Under the pieces are notes generated by a model. The model was given only the letters and a program-made list of their open reading frames with translations. It was not told the origin of the DNA and searched no databases. Positions 1 to 6,122 of a stretch of 8,002 bases of DNA are shown piece after piece (position 1 is the first letter of the stretch; each line of letters starts with the position of its first letter). A program made the translations under genes and the position numbers. The DNA is from Planctomycetota bacterium (GTDB lineage: Bacteria > Patescibacteriota > Patescibacteriia > Patescibacteriales > UBA12465): contig JALOQQ010000041.1 in the NCBI GenBank assembly GCA_025453315.1, positions 1 to 8,002 on the forward strand, given 5' to 3'.

Positions 1-11
1 TTAAACAGTTA

Positions 12-140
12 TCATAATAATACTGCTATTATTACTATAGCAAAAATAACAAAAACAAAAAATAAGCCAAACAAAAAACGAGAACATATTCCCCGCTTTC
101 TATTCTTACTTAATTTAGAGTAGTACGTAAATAATAACAA
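12..140 (-). CDS. Possible small single-pass membrane protein (doubtful)
   Basis: This reading frame of about 42 codons would start at a TTG (138-140) and end at TGA (12-14). It reads as a short basic stretch (SKNRKRG) followed by about 20 hydrophobic residues rich in F, V and I, ending at the stop. That is the pattern of a signal-anchor or single transmembrane helix. There is no ATG and no convincing ribosome binding site, and AT-rich DNA readily produces such hydrophobic frames by chance. No minus-strand frame stays open through position 1, so this is not the start of a larger gene beyond the edge. It may be a gene remnant or nothing. I saw no other gene in 1-182. Confidence 0.18.
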   Translation of the reverse strand: MLLFTYYSKLSKNRKRGICSRFLFGLFFVFVIFAIVIIAVLL

Positions 141-156
141 AAACTTCTAGAATTAA

Positions 157-187
157 TAAAAGGTAATGAAAAATCTAATTTCTTACC
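157..187 (-). terminator. Weak intrinsic-terminator-like hairpin at the end of the four-gene operon
   Basis: Read on the minus strand, GGTAAGAAA pairs with TTTC-A-TTACC (one bulged A, loop of about 7 nt), followed by TTTTATT. The first arm contains the TAA stop codon of the GGR-family gene, so the hairpin begins inside the coding end. The stem is AT-rich and the T-tract has only four uninterrupted T, so termination would be weak. Confidence 0.35.
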
Positions 188-1229
188 CTAATATTTCAAT
201 AACCTTTTTCTTAAACCAGTTATTCTTAAATAAAAATTGACCCAAATAGAATAGGACTGTCTTAAATCTACCAGCCTTAATTAATAGAAAAAGTATCTTT
301 TTGTGTTTTCTTTTTATCGATAGTAAGTTGTTTATTTTTTGGGCTTTATATTTTTCATCCAAAATCATTCGACCAACTTCTTCACCACTAACCAAAGCTT
401 GATAAATACCCTCACCCGTAAAAATCGAAGCTAAACCAGCCGCATCGCCAATTAAATAAATATTTTCAAATTTATGACCCTGATAATCACAATTAATAGG
501 AAAGGCCTGATATTGCGCCGAACTAACATCAATATTATTTTCTTTTAACCAAAGTTGAAAATTTCTTTGTAATTTATCCGATGATAGAACTTGTGGTTTA
601 GCACCACAACCAATAGAAACAAAATCTTGGTGAGGAAAAATCCAAGCATACCAAGCAGAAAAAAACTGATCTTTAAAAAATACTTCAAAATCACGATATT
701 TAGTATTGGGCAATAAATATTGAATCGCAATACCCAAATCCTCTGATTTTAAATTTAAAAATTTTCTTACTAGTGAAGCTGAACCATCAGCCCCAACCAA
801 TATTTTATAAAAAACTTTTTCTCCATTAATTACAAGATATTCTTTTTCGATTTGAGAAACCAAGGCTTCGGTTTTAACAATGATATTAGAAAAACTTTTT
901 AATTTAGCTAATTGCCATTGACCTAATTTCTTTCTGTTTATGGTATAAGCAAAATAATCATCATTAGTAATTATCGACTTAGTTCTATTAACATGGAGCG
1001 CTATTTCCTTATATTTAAAATCGATTAATTCTTCTGGCAAATTTAAATATGCTAAATCTTTGCCCGTCAAACCGCCGGCACAAATTTTAGGGCCAATTTC
1101 TTTATTTTTTTCCACAACTAAAACCTTTAAATTACTATTAGCGAGTGCTTGGGCACAATTAAGGCCAGCTGGTCCGGCGCCAACAATAATTACATCGTAA
1201 AAGTTTTTTGTTCCTGAAACATTATTCAT
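183..1229 (-). CDS. Geranylgeranyl reductase family FAD-dependent oxidoreductase
   Basis: This is a flavoprotein of the geranylgeranyl reductase/FixC-like group, about 348 residues from the chosen start. Residues 17-22 are the Rossmann GAGPAG motif, and the second strand ends in an acidic residue (VVEKN), as expected for FAD binding. KICAGGLTG near residue 48 is the family's conserved cysteine segment. GADGS lies near 146-150. YAWIFP near 194-199, followed by a glycine-rich strand, matches the family YxWxFP motif. GDAAG near 261-265 is the second FAD contact. Known members reduce isoprenoid double bonds in lipids, quinones or chlorophyll chains; the substrate here cannot be read. The frame also opens upstream at a TTG (1268), but the ATG at 1229 puts the Rossmann strand at the usual distance from the N-terminus. 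Neither start has a Shine-Dalgarno. The basic, hydrophobic C-terminal tail may touch the membrane. It is probably the last gene of the operon. Confidence 0.85.
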   Translation of the reverse strand: MNNVSGTKNFYDVIIVGAGPAGLNCAQALANSNLKVLVVEKNKEIGPKICAGGLTGKDLAYLNLPEELIDFKYKEIALHVNRTKSIITNDDYFAYTINRKKLGQWQLAKLKSFSNIIVKTEALVSQIEKEYLVINGEKVFYKILVGADGSASLVRKFLNLKSEDLGIAIQYLLPNTKYRDFEVFFKDQFFSAWYAWIFPHQDFVSIGCGAKPQVLSSDKLQRNFQLWLKENNIDVSSAQYQAFPINCDYQGHKFENIYLIGDAAGLASIFTGEGIYQALVSGEEVGRMILDEKYKAQKINNLLSIKRKHKKILFLLIKAGRFKTVLFYLGQFLFKNNWFKKKVIEILG

Positions 1230-1296
1230 AAAACTGGAGCACTTATAAATCAATTTAACATAAATCAACTAAAACTAATTGGCTGTTTGGAATAAT

Positions 1297-1311
1297 TGGT
1301 TTAACAAACCA
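1297..1311. other. Small perfect hairpin between two operon genes
   Basis: TGGTTT and AAACCA form a 6-bp perfect stem around a three-base loop in the gap of about 90 nt between the PEP-utilising-domain gene and the GGR-family gene. There is no T-tract on either strand, so it is not a terminator. It could be an RNA processing or stabilising stem, or chance. Confidence 0.25.
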
Positions 1312-1321
1312 GTATCTTAAC

Positions 1322-2623
1322 TTAAGCTTTTTTATTTAAAATTTTAACCACTCCCTTATTAGCATCAACTTCAATTTCGTCACCGTCTTTTAAAATACTA
1401 GTTGCATTTTTTGTGCCAATAATACAGGGCTTTTGCATTTCTCTAGCTACAATAGCGGCGTGACAAGTAATTCCACCCTCATCAGTAACAAAAGCGGCGG
1501 CACGATTCATAGCTGGGATAAAATTAGGAAAAGTCATTGGCGTCACTAAAACATCACCAACTAAAACTTTATTTAATTCTGAAACGTTTTTTACAATTTT
1601 TACTACTCCCTTAACAATGCCGCGAAAAGCAATTCGTCCGGAAATAATTTCTGTCTGTAAAATAGTATTATTAATTATTGGTTCGTTTAAAAAGACAGAC
1701 TCACCATCGGAATAAGCAAAACTACAAGAGTCAGAATATTTTTCGGGCTTACCTAAAACCAAACTCTTAGCTCGATAATATTTTAATTCTGAAAAATTAA
1801 TATTATAATATTTAGCTACTTCCACCAATATTGGACGTGCTAAAAAAGATAATTGAAATAAGACATCAGTTCTTTCGGTTCTAAAAAACACCAACTCTTG
1901 AACTTCTCTAAATAATCTTACTAGTGGTTTTGGGATATTAATTGCCTTGTGCTTTTTAATAGGAGCTAATTCTTTTCTCATTTTTTCTATATCTAATTCA
2001 GAAAAAGGATTAGAGAAAAAATCTCTCACATTTATCCAGCCAAATTTTTTAGCGATCATTCGATTAGTAGCTTGGCCGCGCATCATTTCCTCCAACAAAG
2101 CGTGAGCATTTTTCTTTTTCGGAAAACTAGCATCACCAATAAAAGTATTAATATCACCTTTAACATATTTTGGAACCTCTATTTTTAATTTTCTATCATA
2201 ATAAGATTCAATACCATGAGTAAGCCAAATATAAGTAAAACAGGTTGTTAAAATTTCAAAAACAGTTTTAAATTTCTGAGTAACTTTAATTTTCTTTTTA
2301 ATTAATAATTTTATTTTTTTCTCACTATCTTTTTTAAATTTATTTAAACTCTTAGTAATATCAAGCATAGAGTGGGAACGCAAGTATTTTTCTGCTAAAA
2401 CATCCATTTCGGTCATACTCTCTTCACAAAGAAACCAAAAACCATTTTGAAAAAGAACGTTACGCAATTCAACGTTGCGAATATTAATTTTTCGAAAAGC
2501 CTTTTTCGAAAGAGCTTCTTCAGATAAAGATAAACCAAAAGCTCTAAAAGGACGTTCTAACCATTTTTCCCAAGAAAGTGATTTTGTTTTCTTTAAAACA
2601 TTATTAACCATTTTATTATTCAT
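1322..2623 (-). CDS. PEP-utilising enzyme mobile (swivel) domain protein without an ATP-grasp domain
   Basis: The protein has about 433 residues. The C-terminal ~90 residues are the phosphohistidine swivel domain of PEP synthase, pyruvate phosphate dikinase and related enzymes. GGITCHAAIVARE (about 383-395) carries the catalytic histidine near 388, followed by the typical PCIIGT and a DGDEIEVDA(N)KG ending. The middle part contains a charged helical region with RTERTDVLF and LARPILVEV, resembling the helical linker that precedes the swivel in PEP-synthase-like phosphotransferases. The first ~200 residues are lysine-rich and helical and I do not recognise them. Neither an N-terminal ATP-grasp domain nor a C-terminal PEP-binding barrel is present, so a complete phosphotransfer would need a partner or an unrecognised domain. 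The ATG at 2623 is preferred over the upstream TTG at 2632; neither has a Shine-Dalgarno. It lies 31 nt downstream of the NTPase gene. Confidence 0.8.
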   Translation of the reverse strand: MNNKMVNNVLKKTKSLSWEKWLERPFRAFGLSLSEEALSKKAFRKINIRNVELRNVLFQNGFWFLCEESMTEMDVLAEKYLRSHSMLDITKSLNKFKKDSEKKIKLLIKKKIKVTQKFKTVFEILTTCFTYIWLTHGIESYYDRKLKIEVPKYVKGDINTFIGDASFPKKKNAHALLEEMMRGQATNRMIAKKFGWINVRDFFSNPFSELDIEKMRKELAPIKKHKAINIPKPLVRLFREVQELVFFRTERTDVLFQLSFLARPILVEVAKYYNINFSELKYYRAKSLVLGKPEKYSDSCSFAYSDGESVFLNEPIINNTILQTEIISGRIAFRGIVKGVVKIVKNVSELNKVLVGDVLVTPMTFPNFIPAMNRAAAFVTDEGGITCHAAIVAREMQKPCIIGTKNATSILKDGDEIEVDANKGVVKILNKKA

Positions 2624-2654
2624 AATTATCAATTAAATTCTAAATTAAAAAATT

Positions 2655-3191
2655 TTAATATAAATCTGGATTCTTAAAAGGTATGAGCGCTAAAATTACT
2701 GCATCAGCATAAAGCATTTTACGATTTAAAATATTATTAGTTAAGAGTCCGCAAGCACCACTAACCTGTTTAGAATTACTGGTGCCAAAAACAATATCAT
2801 CTGCTTCACCCAATTCCTTTCCCTGTTTCAATAATTCCACTACCTTAGCGGGTAAAAAGAAAGTACCGGTTTTTCCTTTACCAAACTTATTATCAGAAGA
2901 TAAAATTGCCGCCCAAGCAAAAGCTTCAACCTCATCATCTTCTTCATTGCTTTCAATTCCGCCTTCTAAACCAACATAAAAATCAGCACCCGGAAATTCT
3001 TGCTGGGCATTAATAATTCTATTTCTTGCTCCCAATAAAGCTTCTTTATTGCTTTTAGGTTGATCACTGACACCAGAGGAAACGCTTACACCTTCCACTA
3101 CAAAAGATTCTTCGGAAAACATTTTTTGGAAACCTAAAAGAGTAGCTTCAATTTTAATTGGATTTTTAGAGGCGACAATAATTTTTTTCAT
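2655..3191 (-). CDS. yjjX: DUF84/YjjX-type inosine/xanthosine triphosphatase
   Basis: This 178-residue protein matches the family length of about 170-180. It starts MKKIIVASKNPIK, the substrate-loop signature (SKNPIK, residues 8-13), continues with SGVSDQP (about 39-45) and the acidic VGLEGGIE motif (about 73-80), has GLLT near 148, and ends in the family-typical ALIPFKNPDLY. Members hydrolyse non-canonical purine nucleoside triphosphates such as ITP and XTP, or oxidised nucleotides, to the monophosphate with a divalent metal, and so clean the cytoplasmic nucleotide pool. The start is an ATG with no Shine-Dalgarno. It sits 28 nt after the radical SAM gene and 31 nt before the PEP-utilising-domain gene, which suggests co-transcription. 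The family call is firm; the exact substrate is not determined. Confidence 0.87.
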   Translation of the reverse strand: MKKIIVASKNPIKIEATLLGFQKMFSEESFVVEGVSVSSGVSDQPKSNKEALLGARNRIINAQQEFPGADFYVGLEGGIESNEEDDEVEAFAWAAILSSDNKFGKGKTGTFFLPAKVVELLKQGKELGEADDIVFGTSNSKQVSGACGLLTNNILNRKMLYADAVILALIPFKNPDLY

Positions 3192-3219
3192 ATAATAATT
3201 AATAATAATTTATTCAATA

Positions 3220-4077
3220 TCAGGCGTTGTTATCAGATGTAGGTTTGGTCCAAGAAGGAAGGCCATATTTTTTTCTTATTCTTTCTACTTTTTGAAAAAA
3301 ATTCTTTTTATATTCAGCATCAATTCTTCCCCTCTTATAGAGAGCTTTATATTTAGAAGAAAGCTGGGGAAATTCTTTTTCAATAAATTGAAAATAATGT
3401 TTTTTAGTATCACCAATTAAATTCAATAAACCTACTAAAACGTAGTCGACTGGACATTTCTTAGCTAAGGCAAAAATAACATCTAAATTATTTTCCGAAT
3501 CAGTGAGATAGGGTAAAACCGGCATTAGCATTAAAGCGGTTTTAGCCTTAGTCTTTTGTTTAACCTCTCTTAACATTTTCAATCTTTCTAGAAAGGGGGG
3601 CGAACCTGGCTCAATAATATTTTTTATTCTTTCATTGACCGTAGTAATAGTGGCAGCGACCGATACATAAGTTTTTTGCGAAAGCTGATTAATTAAATCA
3701 ATATCTCTCAATAATAAATGCGACTTGGTACAGATTAACGCCGGATTATTATGTTTAATTAAAGTTTTCCAAATTCCTGGCATTAGTTGATAATCAGCTT
3801 CAATGGCCTGATAGCTATCAGTAACTCCTCCTAAATTAATAATCTCTTTATGCCATCTTGGAGAACTTAATTTCTTATCTAATAATTCAACAATATTAGT
3901 TTTAACGTATAATTGATTAAAAAAATTTTCTGACTCCAAAAAACGATGAGAATAAAGAGCATAACAATAAACACAGGCATGCTGACAACCACGGTAAACA
4001 TTTAAATCCCATTTATAAGGCAAAAAATCTTTAATTCTATTTAAGGGTATTTTGGCCTCCATTTCTACAATTTTCAT
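3220..4077 (-). CDS. SPL-like (Rv2578c-type) radical SAM protein
   Basis: The protein has 285 residues. YRGCQHACVYCYA (about 28-40) gives a CX3CX2C cluster (C31, C35, C38) for the SAM-bound [4Fe-4S] centre. The spacing and surrounding residues, with N-P-Y-x-G-C replaced by N-V-Y-R-G-C, are typical of the spore photoproduct lyase-like COG1533 proteins. Further family-like segments are GGVTDSYQ (the beta strand after the cluster), PALICTKS, and the VSVAATITT and IEPGSPP segments. Function in this group is mostly unknown. It lacks the conserved extra cysteine context needed to call a true spore photoproduct lyase, and nothing else here suggests sporulation. It ends at TGA, the only TGA stop among these genes. 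The ATG start has no Shine-Dalgarno. It is probably the first gene of the four-gene operon; the 158-nt gap upstream would hold the promoter. Confidence 0.85.
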   Translation of the reverse strand: MKIVEMEAKIPLNRIKDFLPYKWDLNVYRGCQHACVYCYALYSHRFLESENFFNQLYVKTNIVELLDKKLSSPRWHKEIINLGGVTDSYQAIEADYQLMPGIWKTLIKHNNPALICTKSHLLLRDIDLINQLSQKTYVSVAATITTVNERIKNIIEPGSPPFLERLKMLREVKQKTKAKTALMLMPVLPYLTDSENNLDVIFALAKKCPVDYVLVGLLNLIGDTKKHYFQFIEKEFPQLSSKYKALYKRGRIDAEYKKNFFQKVERIRKKYGLPSWTKPTSDNNA

Positions 4078-4119
4078 AAAGATTTATTTTTTAAAATCAC
4101 AATTGTTATTTCCCAAAAT

Positions 4120-4179
4120 ATTAAATAATGTGAGCCTACCTATAAACAATATTAATTTACTTAGCCTTATATTATTATA
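4120..4179 (-). promoter_or_regulatory. Candidate promoter region for the radical SAM operon
   Basis: Two weak minus-strand candidates lie here. One has TTGTTT (4149-4144) and TTTAAT (4125-4120) separated by 18 nt. The other is a perfect TATAAT (4179-4174) whose -35 position would fall inside the uxs-type gene's terminator with a poor match. The rest of the 4078-4192 gap is AT-rich with no reading frame of interest. Confidence 0.25.
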
Positions 4180-4192
4180 GCTAATTTACCAT

Positions 4193-4228
4193 AAAAAAAC
4201 AGGGTAATTAGATTATCCCTGTTTTTTT
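4193..4228 (-). terminator. Intrinsic terminator of the UXS-type gene
   Basis: An A7 run and ACAGGG-TAAT pair with ATTA-CCCTGT and a T7 run around a three-base loop, with one bulged base. The stem starts about 8 nt past the TAA of the UXS-type gene. On the minus strand it ends in seven T. The element is nearly symmetric and so could work in both directions, but only the minus strand has a gene ending here. Confidence 0.85.
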
Positions 4229-4235
4229 ATTATTC

Positions 4236-5171
4236 TTAAATTTTCCCTTTAAAATAGTCTATAGTTTCTTTTAAGCCATCTTCCAAAATAATTTCTGGCT
4301 CCCAATCTAATTCTCTCTTAGCCAGACTAATATCGGGACGACGTTTAGTAGGATCATCGGCGGGTAGTGGCATAAATTTCAATTTTGATTTCGAGTTAGT
4401 TAATTCAATAATTTTCTGAGCAATTTCTAAAATAGTCATTTCTCTTGGATTGCCAAGATTAACTGGTCCGGTTATTTTTTCATTATTCATTAGTTTATAC
4501 AAACCACCAACCAAATCAGACACATAACAAAGAGAGCGGGTTTGGTTGCCGGAACCATAAATAGTAATGTCTTGATTCTGTAAAGCTTGAACAATAAAAT
4601 TAGAAACTACGCGACCATCTTCTTTAAGCATACTCGGTCCGTAAGTGTTAAAAACGCGAGCAATTCTAATTTCTAAGTTATGTTTTCGATAATATTCAAA
4701 AAATAAAGTTTCGGCTATACGCTTACCTTCGTCATAACAAGCTCTAGGACCAATTGGATTAACATTACCGCAATAAGTCTCTATTTGAGGGTGACACAAA
4801 GGATCGCCATAAATTTCTGAAGTAGAATTTTGTAAAATTCTTGCCTTATCCTTTAAAGCTAACTCTAATAAATTAATAACGCCAACTGTGTTAGTTCGTA
4901 TAGTATCAATTGGTTCTTTTTGATAATGAACCGGTGATGCTGGACAAGCTAAATTATAAATCTGATCAAAATTATTAGAAAATTTTGGTAAGTGATTAAT
5001 ATCACCTTCAATAAAAGTAAAATTCTCATTTTCTAGTAACGACTCGATATTTTCTTTAGAGCTACTCTGTAGATTATCAAAACAAACAACCGAGTTTCCT
5101 TTTTCTAATAAAAAACGACATAGATGATTGCCGATAAAGCCAGCGCCGCCGGCTACAAGAATTTTTTTCAT
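4236..5171 (-). CDS. NAD-dependent SDR epimerase/dehydratase, UDP-glucuronate decarboxylase (UXS) type
   Basis: This 311-residue extended SDR has GGAGFIG (8-14) for NAD binding and an acidic residue after the second strand (FDNL, 31-34). The active site is STSEIYGDP (116-124; T117 and E119) with YDEGK (146-150; Y146 and K150 catalytic). TRSLCYVSDL (211-220) supplies the arginine that contacts the UDP-sugar. The combination CPASPVHYQ, STSEIYGDP, GPRACYDEGKR and GSGNQTRS..YVSDL is characteristic of UDP-xylose synthases, which convert UDP-glucuronate to UDP-xylose through an NAD-bound keto intermediate. Length matches bacterial UXS. It would feed cell-surface polysaccharide synthesis in the cytoplasm. 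Nearest alternatives are dTDP-glucose 4,6-dehydratase or a UDP-sugar epimerase, which fit these motifs less well. It has its own promoter and terminator, and an ATG start without a Shine-Dalgarno. Confidence 0.85.
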   Translation of the reverse strand: MKKILVAGGAGFIGNHLCRFLLEKGNSVVCFDNLQSSSKENIESLLENENFTFIEGDINHLPKFSNNFDQIYNLACPASPVHYQKEPIDTIRTNTVGVINLLELALKDKARILQNSTSEIYGDPLCHPQIETYCGNVNPIGPRACYDEGKRIAETLFFEYYRKHNLEIRIARVFNTYGPSMLKEDGRVVSNFIVQALQNQDITIYGSGNQTRSLCYVSDLVGGLYKLMNNEKITGPVNLGNPREMTILEIAQKIIELTNSKSKLKFMPLPADDPTKRRPDISLAKRELDWEPEIILEDGLKETIDYFKGKI

Positions 5172-5247
5172 AATCAGTAAGTTATTTTTATTAAAATTGA
5201 TGAATATCTATTTACAAAAATTATTATAAATCTTTTAATAATAATTT

Positions 5248-5276
5248 ATATTAACATAAAAATATAATAAAGTCAA
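5248..5276 (-). promoter_or_regulatory. Promoter of the UXS-type gene
   Basis: On the minus strand TTGACT (5276-5271) is followed after exactly 17 nt by TAATAT (5253-5248), preceded by TGT as an extended -10. Transcription would start near 5240, leaving a 5' UTR of about 70 nt before the ATG at 5171. It is divergent from the plus-strand promoter at 5307-5335. Confidence 0.6.
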
Positions 5277-5306
5277 TATCAAAAAACCTATAAAAAACCC
5301 AATATA

Positions 5307-5335
5307 TTGACAATAAATTATAAAAATGTTAAAAT
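5307..5335 (+). promoter_or_regulatory. Strong sigma-70-type promoter of the plus-strand unit
   Basis: A consensus TTGACA (5307-5312) is followed by a 17-nt spacer and TAAAAT (5330-5335, five of six matches to TATAAT). It is the best promoter in the window and predicts a start near 5341, about 155 nt before the ATG of the 149-residue protein. Confidence 0.8.
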
Positions 5336-5340
5336 TTCAA

Positions 5341-5495
5341 CAAATTAAAAGGTTTCACTGCTCCCTTAATTAGCAGCTATAGTGAGAATAGAGAAACTCA
5401 CAGAAGGTCAAATGGAAAATAAATAATCTCGGTGTTTGTTACGAATAACAAACTAGTCCTAGATAGTACTTGGACCATAAACCGTACTTTACAAC
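5341..5495 (+). ncRNA. Putative structured leader RNA of unknown class
   Basis: This is the untranslated stretch between the predicted start and the ATG at 5496. It is less AT-rich than the flanking spacer and full of complementary segments. GTTTGTTA (5434-5441) and TAACAAAC (5446-5453) form a perfect 8-bp hairpin with a CGAA loop. GTGAG (5382-5386) pairs with CTCAC (5397-5401). TCACT (5355-5359) could instead pair with AGTGA (5381-5385), so these two are mutually exclusive. CTGCT (5358-5362) pairs with AGCAG (5372-5376). GTCC (5456-5459) pairs with GGAC (5472-5475), while AGTAC in its loop (5465-5469) can pair with GTACT (5484-5488), forming an H-type pseudoknot just before the start codon. 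GGTTT (5351-5355) and AAACC (5479-5483) could close the whole fold. I do not recognise a known riboswitch, T-box or ribozyme core. A regulatory leader is the simplest reading; a stand-alone RNA is possible. Confidence 0.5.
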
Positions 5496-5945
5496 ATGAA
5501 AACAATAACACAAATCGGAAAAGCTTCTTTGTTAAAAATTTTTAAACCGCTGTCAAAAATTGACGCCATGGAAGAGCGCTACGTAACAGTTCAATTTCCC
5601 AAAGAAGAATTTAATCTCTTAGCGCCAATAAAAGCAAATTATGACAACCACCATTGGGGTGATTTACAATTTAGATCTGGAACAGACTATATGTTCTGGG
5701 GAGTGGCACTAGGACTAATAACAATTGAAGTAAAGAACGAAAAAAGTATTTTAGATTCTATAAAAAAGAATCGTTTAAGAGGCTTTTTTCCTTCGCATTT
5801 AATTGTTAAAAACTGGTCTAATGGCGACATGGGCGGAGAACATGAAGACTACATAATTTATCGTCTTTCTCCCAAGCAAGAACAATCCATAAGATGTAAA
5901 GTGTTCGACCTGATTATGGAACCAGAAAAAACCTTAATTAACTAA
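5496..5945 (+). CDS. Unrecognised protein, 149 residues
   Basis: I do not recognise a family. The protein looks soluble: no signal peptide and no clear transmembrane helix, only a short hydrophobic patch (YMFWGVALGLITIEV, 65-79). There is a basic N-terminal segment (1-21), then KANYDNHHWGD (46-56), a charged KKNRLRGFF segment (90-98), and NWSNGDMGGEHEDY (106-119), rich in H, D, E and G, which could bind a metal or contact nucleic acid but matches no motif I can name. A stop codon lies in frame 18 nt upstream, so translation cannot start earlier. The ATG at 5496 has no Shine-Dalgarno; Met25 (MEERYV) is an alternative. It is the only plus-strand gene, monocistronic between a strong promoter and a strong terminator, behind a structured leader. 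The even codon use and clean transcription signals argue it is a real gene. Confidence 0.75.
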   Translation: MKTITQIGKASLLKIFKPLSKIDAMEERYVTVQFPKEEFNLLAPIKANYDNHHWGDLQFRSGTDYMFWGVALGLITIEVKNEKSILDSIKKNRLRGFFPSHLIVKNWSNGDMGGEHEDYIIYRLSPKQEQSIRCKVFDLIMEPEKTLIN

Positions 5946-5971
5946 GTTAAGATATTAATTAACTAAGTTAA
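5934..5971 (+). repeat. 17-bp direct repeat spanning the stop codon
   Basis: TTAATTAACTAAGTTAA occurs at 5934-5950 and again at 5955-5971, separated by GATA (period 21). The first copy contains the last two sense codons and the TAA stop. Each copy contains a near-palindrome, TTAACT-A-AGTTAA. Confidence 0.9.
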
Positions 5972-5987
5972 TGTTTAGTATAACTAA

Positions 5988-6022
5988 AACCTGCTGACAA
6001 AAATCAGCAGGTTAAGTTTTTT
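5988..6022 (+). terminator. Strong intrinsic terminator of the plus-strand unit, possibly bidirectional
   Basis: AACCTGCTGA (5988-5997) and TCAGCAGGTT (6004-6013) make a perfect 10-bp stem with a CAAAAA loop, followed by AAG and six T (6017-6022). On the minus strand the same hairpin is followed by TTTTAGTT, so it could also stop transcripts from glmS-gna1, whose last stop codon is about 110 nt away. Confidence 0.9.
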
Positions 6023-6122
6023 ATAAACCATTTAATATTCTATTTATTTTAAAATTCCACAACCTTCACTACTTTAGAATCTTTTTTACAATTTTTTAAA
6101 ATATAAAACCTCCAACAAAATA

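Noticed and set aside
1..182. Start of a larger membrane protein gene running off the left edge
   Set aside because: All three minus-strand frames hit stops within the first ~65 bases of the window, so nothing continues past position 1.
545..730. Reading frame of 61 codons on the minus strand inside the GGR-family gene
   Set aside because: It overlaps a well-supported gene in another frame and reads as low-complexity hydrophobic sequence typical of AT-rich shadows.
2782..2979. Reading frame of 65 codons on the plus strand inside the NTPase gene
   Set aside because: It is antisense to a conserved protein, serine- and proline-rich, with no start signals of its own.
3220..3222. Reassigned TGA (glycine) code, as in Gracilibacteria
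   Set aside because: No conserved gene needs an in-frame TGA, glycines are written GGN throughout, and the radical SAM protein ends sensibly at this TGA.
3220..4077. True spore photoproduct lyase (splB)
   Set aside because: Only the CX3CX2C cluster and fold-level features match. No sporulation genes are nearby, and the SPL-like group is larger than SPL itself.
5430..5476. Group I intron P7-like segment (ACTAGTCC)
   Set aside because: The resemblance to the S element is limited to a few bases. The region is too short for a full core, and there is no split gene or recognisable homing endonuclease.
5341..5495. Known riboswitch, T-box, tRNA, tmRNA or type III antitoxin RNA
   Set aside because: No T-box AGGGTGG core, TPP, cobalamin or FMN signature, tRNA T-arm or hammerhead core is visible. 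There are no tandem repeats of the kind that make up a ToxI antitoxin, and the 149-residue protein does not resemble ToxN.
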